A DNA stretch of 7,626 nt from an uncultured Steroidobacter sp. (GTDB lineage: Bacteria > Pseudomonadota > Gammaproteobacteria > Steroidobacterales > Steroidobacteraceae), in contig CAMLEO010000315.1 of assembly GCA_946478975.1 (NCBI GenBank), positions 1-7,626 of the forward strand, in the 5' to 3' direction. The position numbers were made by a program, and so were the translations under genes. The notes under the pieces were generated by a model that did no database searches, was not told the DNA's origin, and saw nothing but the letters and a program-made list of their open reading frames with translations. Shown one piece after another: positions 1 through 6,223 of the stretch; positions within the stretch are counted from its first letter, which is position 1; every line of letters starts with the position of its first letter.

Positions 1-42
1 CAGGGTTGCAATACCCAACAGCGATTGGAACGACTTGTTCAT
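1..42 (-). CDS. N-terminus of an exported protein (partial, runs off left edge)
   Basis: An ATG at 42-40 overlaps the stop codon of the upstream ABM-fold gene (TGA at 41-39) in an ATGA arrangement, and the frame stays open to the edge of the window. The 14 visible codons read MNKSFQSLLGIATL: a lysine near the N-terminus followed by a hydrophobic run, which is how a Sec signal peptide or lipoprotein signal begins. The 4-nt overlap is the same coupling seen between the dehydrogenase and cytochrome genes of this operon, which supports a real gene despite its shortness. It would be the fifth gene of the leftward operon and probably another periplasmic or envelope component. Its function cannot be judged from 14 residues. 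Confidence 0.55.
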   Translation of the reverse strand, partial: MNKSFQSLLGIATL

Positions 43-464
43 ACGGCGTCCGTGAGCAGCACCAGGTAGCCCTTATCGGCCACAGTGTTTTCGATCATCG
101 GCCAGTACTTGGCGTGATCCGCCGAAGCGATCCATTGCTGGCGCAGTTCTTCGCTTTCGTACGTGAGCTGAAATCGATAGTTGATGTTCCTGGCGGGCGC
201 CGGGCCGCCCTGAATCACCTTGCGCAGCTTCAGCATTTGCAGATCGACGTAACCGCGATGCTTCTGCGCGACGGGTTTGAAATGGTTGTGATACGCGTCG
301 AGCATTTCCTGCTCGCGAGCGGGATCGATGGCCAGATCGCAATACAAAACGATGGGCTTCTTTCCGGCGGCGCTGGTGCTGCTCGCTGCGCGAGCGAGAG
401 AACTGCCGGCGGCGCTGCCGGCTGTGAGCCACGCCAGGGATTTCAGCCAATGTCGTCGATTCAT
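39..464 (-). CDS. Tat-exported ABM-fold (antibiotic biosynthesis monooxygenase-like) protein
   Basis: This is a 141-residue protein. It opens with a twin-arginine signal (R3-R4-H-W-L-K), a hydrophobic stretch rich in Ala/Gly/Ser and a likely cleavage site after A26 (LARA|ASS), so it should be exported folded to the periplasm. The mature part of about 115 residues resembles the dimeric alpha/beta-barrel ABM family of small cofactor-free quinol or anthrone monooxygenases. It has a beta strand KPIVLYCDLAI, a helix with DPAREQEMLDAYHNHFKPVA, a central strand ending in YRFQLTYESEELRQQW and a helix around HAKYWPMIEN. Family assignment is from pattern recognition; the reaction is unknown, and a non-catalytic binding role is possible. 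An AGGAG Shine-Dalgarno sequence lies 6 nt before the ATG (complement of 471-475). The gene follows the cytochrome c gene by 19 nt and its stop overlaps the next start, so it belongs to the quinoprotein operon. Confidence 0.75.
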   Translation of the reverse strand: MNRRHWLKSLAWLTAGSAAGSSLARAASSTSAAGKKPIVLYCDLAIDPAREQEMLDAYHNHFKPVAQKHRGYVDLQMLKLRKVIQGGPAPARNINYRFQLTYESEELRQQWIASADHAKYWPMIENTVADKGYLVLLTDAV

Positions 465-483
465 GTCGTGCTCCTGTTCGATG

Positions 484-798
484 TCATTGCGAGGTCGCGG
501 ATCCGGCCGCGTCCTTGGAAAAGTTCTGCGACAGATAGTCCTCGATGACCTGCATCTCCTCGGGCGTCACCTCGGCGCCGCGAGCGGCCATCACGCCGAT
601 CGTCTGCGCCCAGTCGTCCCGACTCTTGTGTTTGGTCGTGATCGTGTAGATGTCGTGACAGCCGATGCAGCTGCGCTCGATCAGATCGAGCCCCGGGCCG
701 GGCGGCGGCTCGCTGGGTGTTTGCTGAGCCCAGAGTGGTGCAGTCGCGAGGGCCGAGACTGCAATAACAAACATTACTGTGTATGACGTTTTCATCAT
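484..798 (-). CDS. small periplasmic c-type cytochrome
   Basis: This is a 104-residue protein with a Sec signal peptide (MMKTSYTVMFVIAVSALATA, likely cleaved after A24 in PLWA|QQ) and one heme-c attachment motif, C44-I-G-C47-H48. The later segment DDWAQTIGVMAARGA, followed by a final helix TPEEMQVIEDYLSQNF, is the usual layout of small class I-like cytochromes that partner dehydrogenases. M70 is the likely sixth heme ligand. The start is the ATG at 798, giving an ATGA overlap with the dehydrogenase stop codon; a second ATG directly follows at 795. A longer in-frame reading upstream lies wholly within the dehydrogenase gene and has no signal peptide, so I rejected it. The quinoprotein next to it has no heme motif of its own, so this cytochrome is the natural electron acceptor from PQQH2, passing electrons to the respiratory chain (inference). 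Confidence 0.88.
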   Translation of the reverse strand: MMKTSYTVMFVIAVSALATAPLWAQQTPSEPPPGPGLDLIERSCIGCHDIYTITTKHKSRDDWAQTIGVMAARGAEVTPEEMQVIEDYLSQNFSKDAAGSATSQ

Positions 799-2711
799 GG
801 CAGTGAAAAGGCGGTGACCACGTCGCTCTCGATCGGACTGCCCGCGAAACCGCCGGTGCTGACAGCGGCAACGAACTGTTTGCCGCTGGCAGCGGCGTAT
901 GTCATTGGCGTGCCATAGATCGAGGCGGGAAGAGTGAAGGACCACAACTCGGCGCCGGTGCGCGTGTCGAAGGCGCGAATGCGTCTGTCGTCGGTGGCGC
1001 CGATGAATGTCACGCCGCTGGCTGTAACTATCGGTCCACCCGCACTGATGCGGCCGGTCTTCTGCAAACCCTCGGGTAAGTTATCGCTAACACCTAAAGT
1101 CGAACGCCAGGCGATCTTGCCGCTGTTCACGTCCACCGCAATCAGGCTGCCCCAAGGCGGTTGCTGGCAGGGCAGGCGTGTTTCGTAATCCCAGAAATAA
1201 ACATAGCCGTCCTTCAAGCCCCACGAGCCGTCGGGCCGCTTGGCCAGCTGCTGCGGGCTCGCCAGGTCGTTTGTATTCACGATGAAGTAGCCGAGCTGCG
1301 GATCGAATGCGCCGCCGCCCCAATCGATGCCGCCGAGACTGCCCGGAAAGCTCGCGACCGCCGCGTCGCTCCGCAGCGGTTGAAACATCTGGCTTTCGAC
1401 GATGTTGTGTTCTTTGACCAGGCGCTCGCAGGTTGCACGGTGCTCCGGTGTGAGATTGGCCAGATCGGACATCTTGAATTCGAGCCGCGCCAGCGGCGGA
1501 GGCGCGACGGGCACCGGCTGCGTGGGCCAGGGCGATTCGTCGGCAATGTCCGTCTGCGTCGGCACGGGCACTTCCTTCACTTCATACAGCGGCTTGCCGG
1601 TCACGCGATCGAGCAGGAACAGCAGCGCCGTCTTGTTCATGATCGCGATCGCCGGAATGGTTTTGCCGTTGCGCTTCACATCGACCAGGGTCGCGGCGGG
1701 CAGATCGAGATCCCAGATGTCGTGATGGACGGTCTGGAAGTGCCAGAGATATTTTCCGGTCGCCGCTTCGAGGGCGACGATGGAATTGCCGAACAGATTG
1801 GCGCCTTTGCGATCGCCGCCCCAGCGGTCGAACGTGGGCGCCGCCACCGGCAAATAAACAATGCCGCGCGCTGCATCGAGCACCAGCGACGTCCACACGT
1901 TCACCCCGGAGCGATTCTTCCAGCTGTCGCCTTCCCAGGTGTCGTGGCCGAGCTCGCCGGGGCGGGGCACGGTATGAAATGTCCAGACGAGCTGGCCGGT
2001 GCGCGCATCCCACGCACGCACATCGCCAGCAGCGCCGCGCGACGGGGTCTCCTGCACGCGTGAACCAGTGATCACCAGGTTCTTATAAGTCAGCGGCGGC
2101 GAGCTCATCCCAAGTTGACCGCGCGCCTGGCCGTTCATGATCTCAGGCGTTTTCATGTCGACGATGCCATTGCTCCCGAAGCTCGCAATCGGCGAACCAG
2201 TGGCTGCCGATATCCCGATCAGCTTGCCGCTGCGAGTGCCGAAGAAAATCGTCGGCTCGGCACCGTTCATTCCTGGCCAATATTCGACGCCGCGAGTCGA
2301 AGGCTGATCGCGGTTGGGCAGTTCGTAGGCCCACAGCTCGCGGCCCGTCTCGGAGTCCAGCGCCACGACTCGTCCATATGGCGTCGCTAGAAACATTCGC
2401 CCGTTGACGACCAGCGGCGTCGCCTGCGAAGGAATAAAGCGTCCGAGACGCAGCGGCGGTCCGTCACCGGTATCGCTGATCGGCGGCTGAGGCGGCGGCG
2501 CAGCGTTTTCCGGCCGCATGTGATATGTCCACGCGGGACGCAGCTGGGAGACATTGGCCGGAGTGATTTGCTTGAGCGGTGAGAATCGAGTGCCGCCGGC
2601 ATCGTGGTGATATGTCGGCCATTCGCCGGATACTGGCGAGCTGGAGCACGCGGCCGCGAGCACGCCCAGTGAAACCATCAACATCGTCTTGTTCATTCTG
2701 CCTTTGATCAT
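795..2711 (-). CDS. PQQ-dependent dehydrogenase (membrane glucose dehydrogenase-like quinoprotein), lipoprotein
   Basis: This 638-residue quinoprotein should oxidise an alcohol, sugar or polyol in the periplasm using PQQ. It begins with a lipoprotein signal (LGVLAAAC, lipidated Cys22, Ser at +2), so it is probably anchored to a membrane facing the periplasm. The mature N-terminus GEWPTYHHDAGGTRFSPL and the following LKQITPANVSQL are typical of the catalytic module of membrane glucose dehydrogenase. The eight-bladed propeller shows as tryptophan-docking repeats of the form AxDxxTGxxxW near residues 115-128, 231-244, 311-324, 523-536 and 578-591. Likely catalytic residues are D331 in HHDIWDLDLPA and K360 in IMNKTALL, by analogy with Asp466 and Lys493 of E. 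coli Gcd. It lacks the five N-terminal membrane helices of Gcd, the adjacent Cys-Cys pair of methanol dehydrogenases and any CxxCH. ATG at 2711 lies 2 nt after the bicupin stop; a start at 2696 (MNKTMLM) would also give a good signal. The substrate is unknown. Confidence 0.9.
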   Translation of the reverse strand: MIKGRMNKTMLMVSLGVLAAACSSSPVSGEWPTYHHDAGGTRFSPLKQITPANVSQLRPAWTYHMRPENAAPPPQPPISDTGDGPPLRLGRFIPSQATPLVVNGRMFLATPYGRVVALDSETGRELWAYELPNRDQPSTRGVEYWPGMNGAEPTIFFGTRSGKLIGISAATGSPIASFGSNGIVDMKTPEIMNGQARGQLGMSSPPLTYKNLVITGSRVQETPSRGAAGDVRAWDARTGQLVWTFHTVPRPGELGHDTWEGDSWKNRSGVNVWTSLVLDAARGIVYLPVAAPTFDRWGGDRKGANLFGNSIVALEAATGKYLWHFQTVHHDIWDLDLPAATLVDVKRNGKTIPAIAIMNKTALLFLLDRVTGKPLYEVKEVPVPTQTDIADESPWPTQPVPVAPPPLARLEFKMSDLANLTPEHRATCERLVKEHNIVESQMFQPLRSDAAVASFPGSLGGIDWGGGAFDPQLGYFIVNTNDLASPQQLAKRPDGSWGLKDGYVYFWDYETRLPCQQPPWGSLIAVDVNSGKIAWRSTLGVSDNLPEGLQKTGRISAGGPIVTASGVTFIGATDDRRIRAFDTRTGAELWSFTLPASIYGTPMTYAAASGKQFVAAVSTGGFAGSPIESDVVTAFSLP

Positions 2712-2713
2712 TC

Positions 2714-3619
2714 TTACTTCCGAACGGAACGCGGCTGCTGAAGCAGCGCAAGCTTGGACGTCATGTCGCGCGCAACGCCGACGACCATGAGCTCCAGGGG
2801 AGCGGCGCTGTCGTTACTAATGGTGCGGGTTTGTTCCAAATCGATCGCGACGGCGTCGCCGCTGCGAATCTTGGTGCGCTCGGCGTCGACGGTGATTGTT
2901 CCGTCACCTGCGAGCACGTAATACATCTCGCTCATGTCCGTCTGCCGCTGCGGACCTACACTCGTGCCAGGCGGCAGGAGCAGATGATCGACATAGGACC
3001 AGGTGGTGAAGAAAACGCTGGGGCCGAGAGCGCGCCGGTATTGCACGGTGCCTTTGCCGCCGTTCATGGCATCGACAGGCTTCAGCAACGCACGATCGAA
3101 CCGCATCGATATAAATTGCGGGACGGGATCCAGCGGCGCGCCGACACGATCGTCGCCGAGGTCGAATGCGTCGTAAGCTTTCGACGTGCCGACATTGATG
3201 TTGAGCCACTGAACTGGCTTGTCGCTTGGGTTATAGATGCCATGCGAGTGGCCCTGCAGGTTTGGCACCGCTGCAGGACCTTGAAGCAGGGCAGTGCGCC
3301 CGTCGATGGTGAACTCGGCTGCGCCATCCAGGATGACGAACATTTCCTCGCAGTAGTTGTGAAAGTGCTGTCCGATGCCACTGCGCGGCTGGATGACGCC
3401 TCGATGTACGAAAATGAGATTGGTGCTGAGTGCGTCGCTGCCGAGCAGTACGCCAAACTGCATCGATCCGGCGCCGCCGTGGACGCCGGTCAACGAGCGA
3501 AACGCGCTGATATCCGTATGAGCGACCCGGTGTTCGAGCGAGGCGCGCGGCAGCTCGGATGCCCCGGCGAGAGCACCCATGGAGATACTTATTAATAGGA
3601 GCGCAGCCCGGTGGGTCAC
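2714..3619 (-). CDS. secreted bicupin protein (cupin-domain, periplasmic)
   Basis: This is a 301-residue protein starting at GTG 3619, chosen because GGGGGA lies 6 nt upstream and a Sec signal peptide follows at once ([19 protein letters not shown], cleavage near residue 20). The longer open frame upstream runs into the control region and reads as non-coding. Two cupin domains are visible. The first (about residues 65-150) has the complete metal site: H85 and H87 in [10 protein letters not shown]92, and H126 in GHSHGIYN. The second (about 210-285) keeps the fold pattern, but the HxH is replaced by Q224-R-Q226; E231 stays, and the motif-2 histidine is missing (RTISND). This suggests one active and one structural domain. 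It is the first gene of the leftward operon, 2 nt before the quinoprotein gene. It may be a dioxygenase, isomerase or sugar-binding protein; the reaction cannot be told from sequence. Confidence 0.82.
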   Translation of the reverse strand: MTHRAALLLISISMGALAGASELPRASLEHRVAHTDISAFRSLTGVHGGAGSMQFGVLLGSDALSTNLIFVHRGVIQPRSGIGQHFHNYCEEMFVILDGAAEFTIDGRTALLQGPAAVPNLQGHSHGIYNPSDKPVQWLNINVGTSKAYDAFDLGDDRVGAPLDPVPQFISMRFDRALLKPVDAMNGGKGTVQYRRALGPSVFFTTWSYVDHLLLPPGTSVGPQRQTDMSEMYYVLAGDGTITVDAERTKIRSGDAVAIDLEQTRTISNDSAAPLELMVVGVARDMTSKLALLQQPRSVRK

Positions 3620-3625
3620 CGCCAA

Positions 3626-3631
3626 TCCCCC
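3626..3631 (-). promoter_or_regulatory. ribosome binding site of the bicupin gene
   Basis: The minus strand reads GGGGGA here, six bases before GTG 3619. It is the only good Shine-Dalgarno match near the signal-peptide start, and it decides for this GTG over the in-frame TTG at 3625 and the far-upstream TTG at 3709. Confidence 0.55.
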
Positions 3632-3657
3632 ACGCCACGGATCTTGGTGTCCGCGCG

Positions 3658-3686
3658 TTGTCGATCCATACCGTATCCGATAGCAT
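3658..3686 (+). promoter_or_regulatory. candidate sigma-70 promoter for the permease operon
   Basis: TTGTCG (3658-3663) and TAGCAT (3681-3686) are separated by 17 bases, and each matches the consensus at four of six positions. Transcription would start near 3693-3695, at or just past the ATG 3694. If so, either the mRNA is nearly leaderless or translation starts at ATG 3724. This is a weak pattern match found by eye. Confidence 0.3.
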
Positions 3687-3694
3687 ATAGGATA
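3674..3694. promoter_or_regulatory. 21-bp inverted repeat, likely shared operator of the divergent operons
   Basis: The left arm TATCCGATA (3674-3682) and the right arm TATAGGATA (3686-3694) are inverted repeats matching at eight of nine positions around a 3-base centre (3683-3685). Two smaller palindromes overlap or flank it: ATAC-C-GTAT (3668-3676) and CATAT-AGG-ATATG (3684-3696). The repeat overlaps the candidate -10 elements of both directions and ends at the ATG of the permease gene. This is the layout expected for a dimeric repressor that shuts both operons. The regulator family is not identifiable from the site alone; GntR or LacI/IclR-type proteins are common in such clusters. Confidence 0.55.
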
Positions 3695-3709
3695 TGGAAG
3701 CCAATACAA
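3682..3709 (-). promoter_or_regulatory. candidate sigma-70 promoter for the bicupin-quinoprotein operon
   Basis: On the minus strand, TTGTAT (complement of 3704-3709) and TATGCT (complement of 3682-3687) are 16 bases apart, with four of six matches each. The predicted transcript would begin near 3675 and give a leader of about 55 bases before GTG 3619. The -10 lies inside the 21-bp inverted repeat and overlaps the opposing -10. Confidence 0.3.
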
Positions 3710-5004
3710 GAATTGTCCGAGAAATGGCTCAGCCGCAGGCGGGTTCGGTGCGATTCTTTCTGGTGTTCTGGTTGTTCGTGCTCAGCACGGTCGCGTTCCT
3801 GGACCGCACCAACATCTCGATTGCCGGCGTCGGGCTGGGCCAGGAGTACGGGCTGACCAAGGTGCAGCTCGGTTGGGTGTTCAGTGCTTTCCTGGTGGGC
3901 TATGCCGGTTTTCAAATTCCTGCCGGCTGGCTGGCGGTGCGTATGGGCCCGCGCAATGTGCTGACGTTTGGAGTGTTGTGGTGGGGCGTGTTCACGGCGC
4001 TGACGGCGGTTGTTTCGCCGAGCGCGAGTCACGCATTGACGCTGCTGATATTGGTGCGGCTCGGCTTGGGCATGGGCGAATCGGTGGTGTATCCGGCCGC
4101 CAATCAATTCGTCGCTCGCTGGGTCCCCATGCAGGAGCGTGGTAAAGCCAATGGCTGGATATTTGCTGGCGTCGGTGCGGGCGCGGGCCTGACGCCGCCG
4201 CTCTTGAACGCCATCATCGAATCGTATGGATGGCGTGCTTCGTTTTGGTTCTGCGCCGTGGTGGGCTGTATCGTCGGGCTGGTCTGGTACGTCGCCGCTC
4301 GCGATCGTCCGGAAGATCATCCGCGAGTGTCGGACACGGAACTTACTCACATTCGCGCGGGGCTCGACTCGTCGAAGCCTGCGATCCGGCCGCCGATTCC
4401 GTGGCGACGGATCTTTTCCAATCGTTCCGTCTGGGCGCTCACGGCCAGTTATTTCACCTTCGGCTACGTGGTCTGGATATTCTTCAGCTGGTTCTTTATT
4501 TATCTGGCCGAAGCTCGCGGCTTGAACCTCAAGACCAGCGCGATTTACAGCATGCTGCCCTTCATCGCGATGACGCTGTGCTGTTTGCTCGGCGGGGTGA
4601 TCAACGACGCGGTCGTCAAACGTCATGGCCTGCGATTGGGCCGCTGCGGCCTGCCGGTGATTGCGCTGCTGTTGACCGCGATATTCTTGATCTTCGGCTC
4701 CATGGCCGAGAGTGCGGGAACCGCGACGGTGATTCTGGCGGGCGGCGCCGGTGCTATTTACCTGGCACAGAGTGCGTACTGGTCGGTGACGGCCGACTTC
4801 GCCGGTCCACACTCGGGCGTCGTATCCGGTGTGATGAACATGGGATGCCAGGTTGGCGGAGCGATCACAGCCTCGCTCACGCCGTGGATTGCCGATGAGT
4901 TCGGCTGGACCTCCGCATTCTTTACCGCCGCTGCGCTGGCCGTCGTCGGTGCTCTTGCCTGGGTGTTCGTCGACCCGACTCGCACGCTCGAAGCCGCGTC
5001 CTGA
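3694..5004 (+). CDS. MFS permease, anion:cation symporter (ACS) family
   Basis: This 436-residue inner-membrane transporter has 12 hydrophobic segments split six and six by a polar loop (about residues 201-240). TM1 ends in the ACS hallmark DRTNISIA (37-44). The loop after TM2 has the MFS motif A-like G78-W-L-A-V-R-M-G-P-R87, and TM4 carries R122 in [13 protein letters not shown] members (relatives of galactonate, glucarate and phthalate transporters) import organic anions with protons, so the substrate is probably a carboxylate. It may be the product of the periplasmic dehydrogenase encoded divergently (inference). No good Shine-Dalgarno precedes ATG 3694, which abuts the inverted repeat. 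ATG 3724 (residue 11) is an alternative giving a 426-residue protein with TM1 still complete. It is the first gene of the rightward operon; the CoA-transferase follows closely. Confidence 0.88.
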   Translation: MEANTRIVREMAQPQAGSVRFFLVFWLFVLSTVAFLDRTNISIAGVGLGQEYGLTKVQLGWVFSAFLVGYAGFQIPAGWLAVRMGPRNVLTFGVLWWGVFTALTAVVSPSASHALTLLILVRLGLGMGESVVYPAANQFVARWVPMQERGKANGWIFAGVGAGAGLTPPLLNAIIESYGWRASFWFCAVVGCIVGLVWYVAARDRPEDHPRVSDTELTHIRAGLDSSKPAIRPPIPWRRIFSNRSVWALTASYFTFGYVVWIFFSWFFIYLAEARGLNLKTSAIYSMLPFIAMTLCCLLGGVINDAVVKRHGLRLGRCGLPVIALLLTAIFLIFGSMAESAGTATVILAGGAGAIYLAQSAYWSVTADFAGPHSGVVSGVMNMGCQVGGAITASLTPWIADEFGWTSAFFTAAALAVVGALAWVFVDPTRTLEAAS

Positions 5005-5019
5005 TCTGTTTTTGTTTCG

Positions 5020-5024
5020 AAGGA
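5020..5024 (+). promoter_or_regulatory. ribosome binding site of the CoA-transferase gene
   Basis: AAGGA sits 11 bases before GTG 5036 but runs directly into ATG 5024. It is too close to serve that ATG, so it favours the GTG start. Confidence 0.4.
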
Positions 5025-5035
5025 TGACCAGAATC

Positions 5036-6223
5036 GTGGGTACATCAGCTCAAACCGAGAACGCCGCGCTGCCCCTGGCCGGCATTCGCGTGTTGGATAT
5101 TTCGCAGGTCATGGCGGGGCCGTTCTGCTGCATGTTGCTGGGAGACATGGGCGCGGATGTGATCAAGATCGAGCCGACGAAAGTTGGCGACTCGACGCTG
5201 CACTCGATGGGCTTTCGGCTCACGGGCGAGGACAGCCCGGGGTTTATGGCGCTGAATAGAAACAAGCGCAGTATCGCGCTGGATCTCAAGAACGCTGCCG
5301 ACCGCGATGTTTTGTATGCATTGGTGAAGACTGCCGACGTATTGGTCGAGAACGCGCGTCCCGGCGTGGCCGAGCGGCTCGGCATGGGTTACGACACGCT
5401 TGCCGCGATCAATCCAAGGCTGGTTTACGCCAGCATTTCCGGCTTCGGCCAGACTGGGCCATGGTCGCAGCGCCCCGGATTCGATCTGATTGCTCAAGCG
5501 ATGTCCGGTGCGCTGAGCGCCACGGGCCTGCCGGGTCACGAGCCGGTGAAGAGCGGCATTCCGATTGCGGACCTGGGCGCGGGATTGTTTGCTACCTACG
5601 GAATCTTGAGCGCGCTATTGGGCCGGCAGAAAACCGGCCGCGGTCAATATATCGATGCCTCGCTGCTGGAGGCGGCCTTGGGATTGTCGGTGTGGGAAAC
5701 GACGGAGCTGTGGGGCACCGGCAAAGCGCCGCAACCCATCGGTTCGGCGAATCGCATGTCGGCGCCGTATCAAGCCGTGCAGGCGTCGGATGGTTATTTC
5801 GTGATCGGCGCGGCGAACCAAAAGCTGTGGCTCACGTTTCTGGAAGTGGTGCAGCGGCCGGAGCTCAACTCTGATCCGCGTTTTGCAACCAACGCCTTGC
5901 GCGTTACGCATCGTTTGGAGCTGATCGAAGCGTTGAAGCCGACGATGGCGCGGCGGACCGTTCACGAATGGGTGGAAGCATTACTGGCGGCCGGCGTGCC
6001 CGCCGGCCCGATTTATAACTACGAGCAGGCGGTCACGAGCGATCACGTCGCCGCCCGCGAGATGGTGATCAATGTGCCGCATCCGGTGGAAGGTTCGTTC
6101 CGTGCCCTGGGATTCCCGATCAAGATGCGCGGCACGCCACAGCAAGTCCGCCATCCGCCGCCGCTGCTCGACCAGCATGGCGATGAGATCCGTCACGAGC
6201 TCGTCGAGCGAGGCCTGCTATGA
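5036..6223 (+). CDS. class III (CaiB/BaiF family) CoA-transferase
   Basis: This is a 395-residue cytoplasmic enzyme that should move CoA from a donor acyl-CoA (often succinyl-CoA) onto a carboxylate. Family signatures occur in order: GIRVLDISQVMAGPFCCMLLG and GADVIKIE near the N-terminus, then NRNKRSIALDL, ADVLVENARPGV, SISGFGQTGP, and the D179 region SGIPIADLGAG. D179 is the likely catalytic aspartate that forms the aspartyl-CoA intermediate. The QKTGRGQYIDASLLEA stretch follows as usual. Length is normal for the family. GTG 5036 is preferred for Shine-Dalgarno spacing; ATG 5024 would add four residues (MTRI). A longer open frame upstream lies inside the permease gene and is not used. The gene starts about 30 nt after the permease stop, and its stop overlaps the crotonase start, so the two enzymes probably act in succession on the imported acid. 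The acid substrate cannot be read from sequence. Confidence 0.9.
   Translation: MGTSAQTENAALPLAGIRVLDISQVMAGPFCCMLLGDMGADVIKIEPTKVGDSTLHSMGFRLTGEDSPGFMALNRNKRSIALDLKNAADRDVLYALVKTADVLVENARPGVAERLGMGYDTLAAINPRLVYASISGFGQTGPWSQRPGFDLIAQAMSGALSATGLPGHEPVKSGIPIADLGAGLFATYGILSALLGRQKTGRGQYIDASLLEAALGLSVWETTELWGTGKAPQPIGSANRMSAPYQAVQASDGYFVIGAANQKLWLTFLEVVQRPELNSDPRFATNALRVTHRLELIEALKPTMARRTVHEWVEALLAAGVPAGPIYNYEQAVTSDHVAAREMVINVPHPVEGSFRALGFPIKMRGTPQQVRHPPPLLDQHGDEIRHELVERGLL

Noticed and set aside
3..12. possible small hairpin or terminator at the left edge (GGGT/ACCC arms, 3-16)
   Set aside because: The stem is only 4 bp and it falls in what reads as the coding start of the next operon gene.
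484..798. idea that the cytochrome gene is a heme domain split from the quinoprotein by a frameshift
   Set aside because: It has its own start, ATGA coupling and a complete signal peptide, so it is a separate gene and not a broken quinohemoprotein.
799..945. 49-codon N-terminal extension of the cytochrome c
   Set aside because: It lies within the dehydrogenase gene and would displace the signal peptide from the N-terminus.
1161..2063. 300-codon open frame on the plus strand
   Set aside because: It is antisense to the quinoprotein gene, rich in Arg/His/Gly with no recognisable domain, and is explained by the strong third-position GC of the real gene.
2831..3595. 254-codon open frame on the plus strand
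   Set aside because: It is antisense to the bicupin gene, whose cupin motifs and signal peptide are clear. No family resemblance is seen in the plus frame.
3620..3709. 30-codon N-terminal extension of the bicupin from a TTG at 3709
   Set aside because: It would put coding sequence over the inverted repeat, promoters and permease start, and would bury the signal peptide. GTG 3619 has a good ribosome binding site.
3616..4812. 398-codon open frame on the minus strand
   Set aside because: It lies antisense to the MFS permease and its composition (Arg, Gln, His, Glu rich, no domains) is that of a shadow frame. It also crosses the divergent control region.
4853..5035. 61-codon N-terminal extension of the CoA-transferase
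   Set aside because: It overlaps the permease coding sequence, is Pro/Arg/Ser rich and does not match the family, which begins close to GIRVLDIS.
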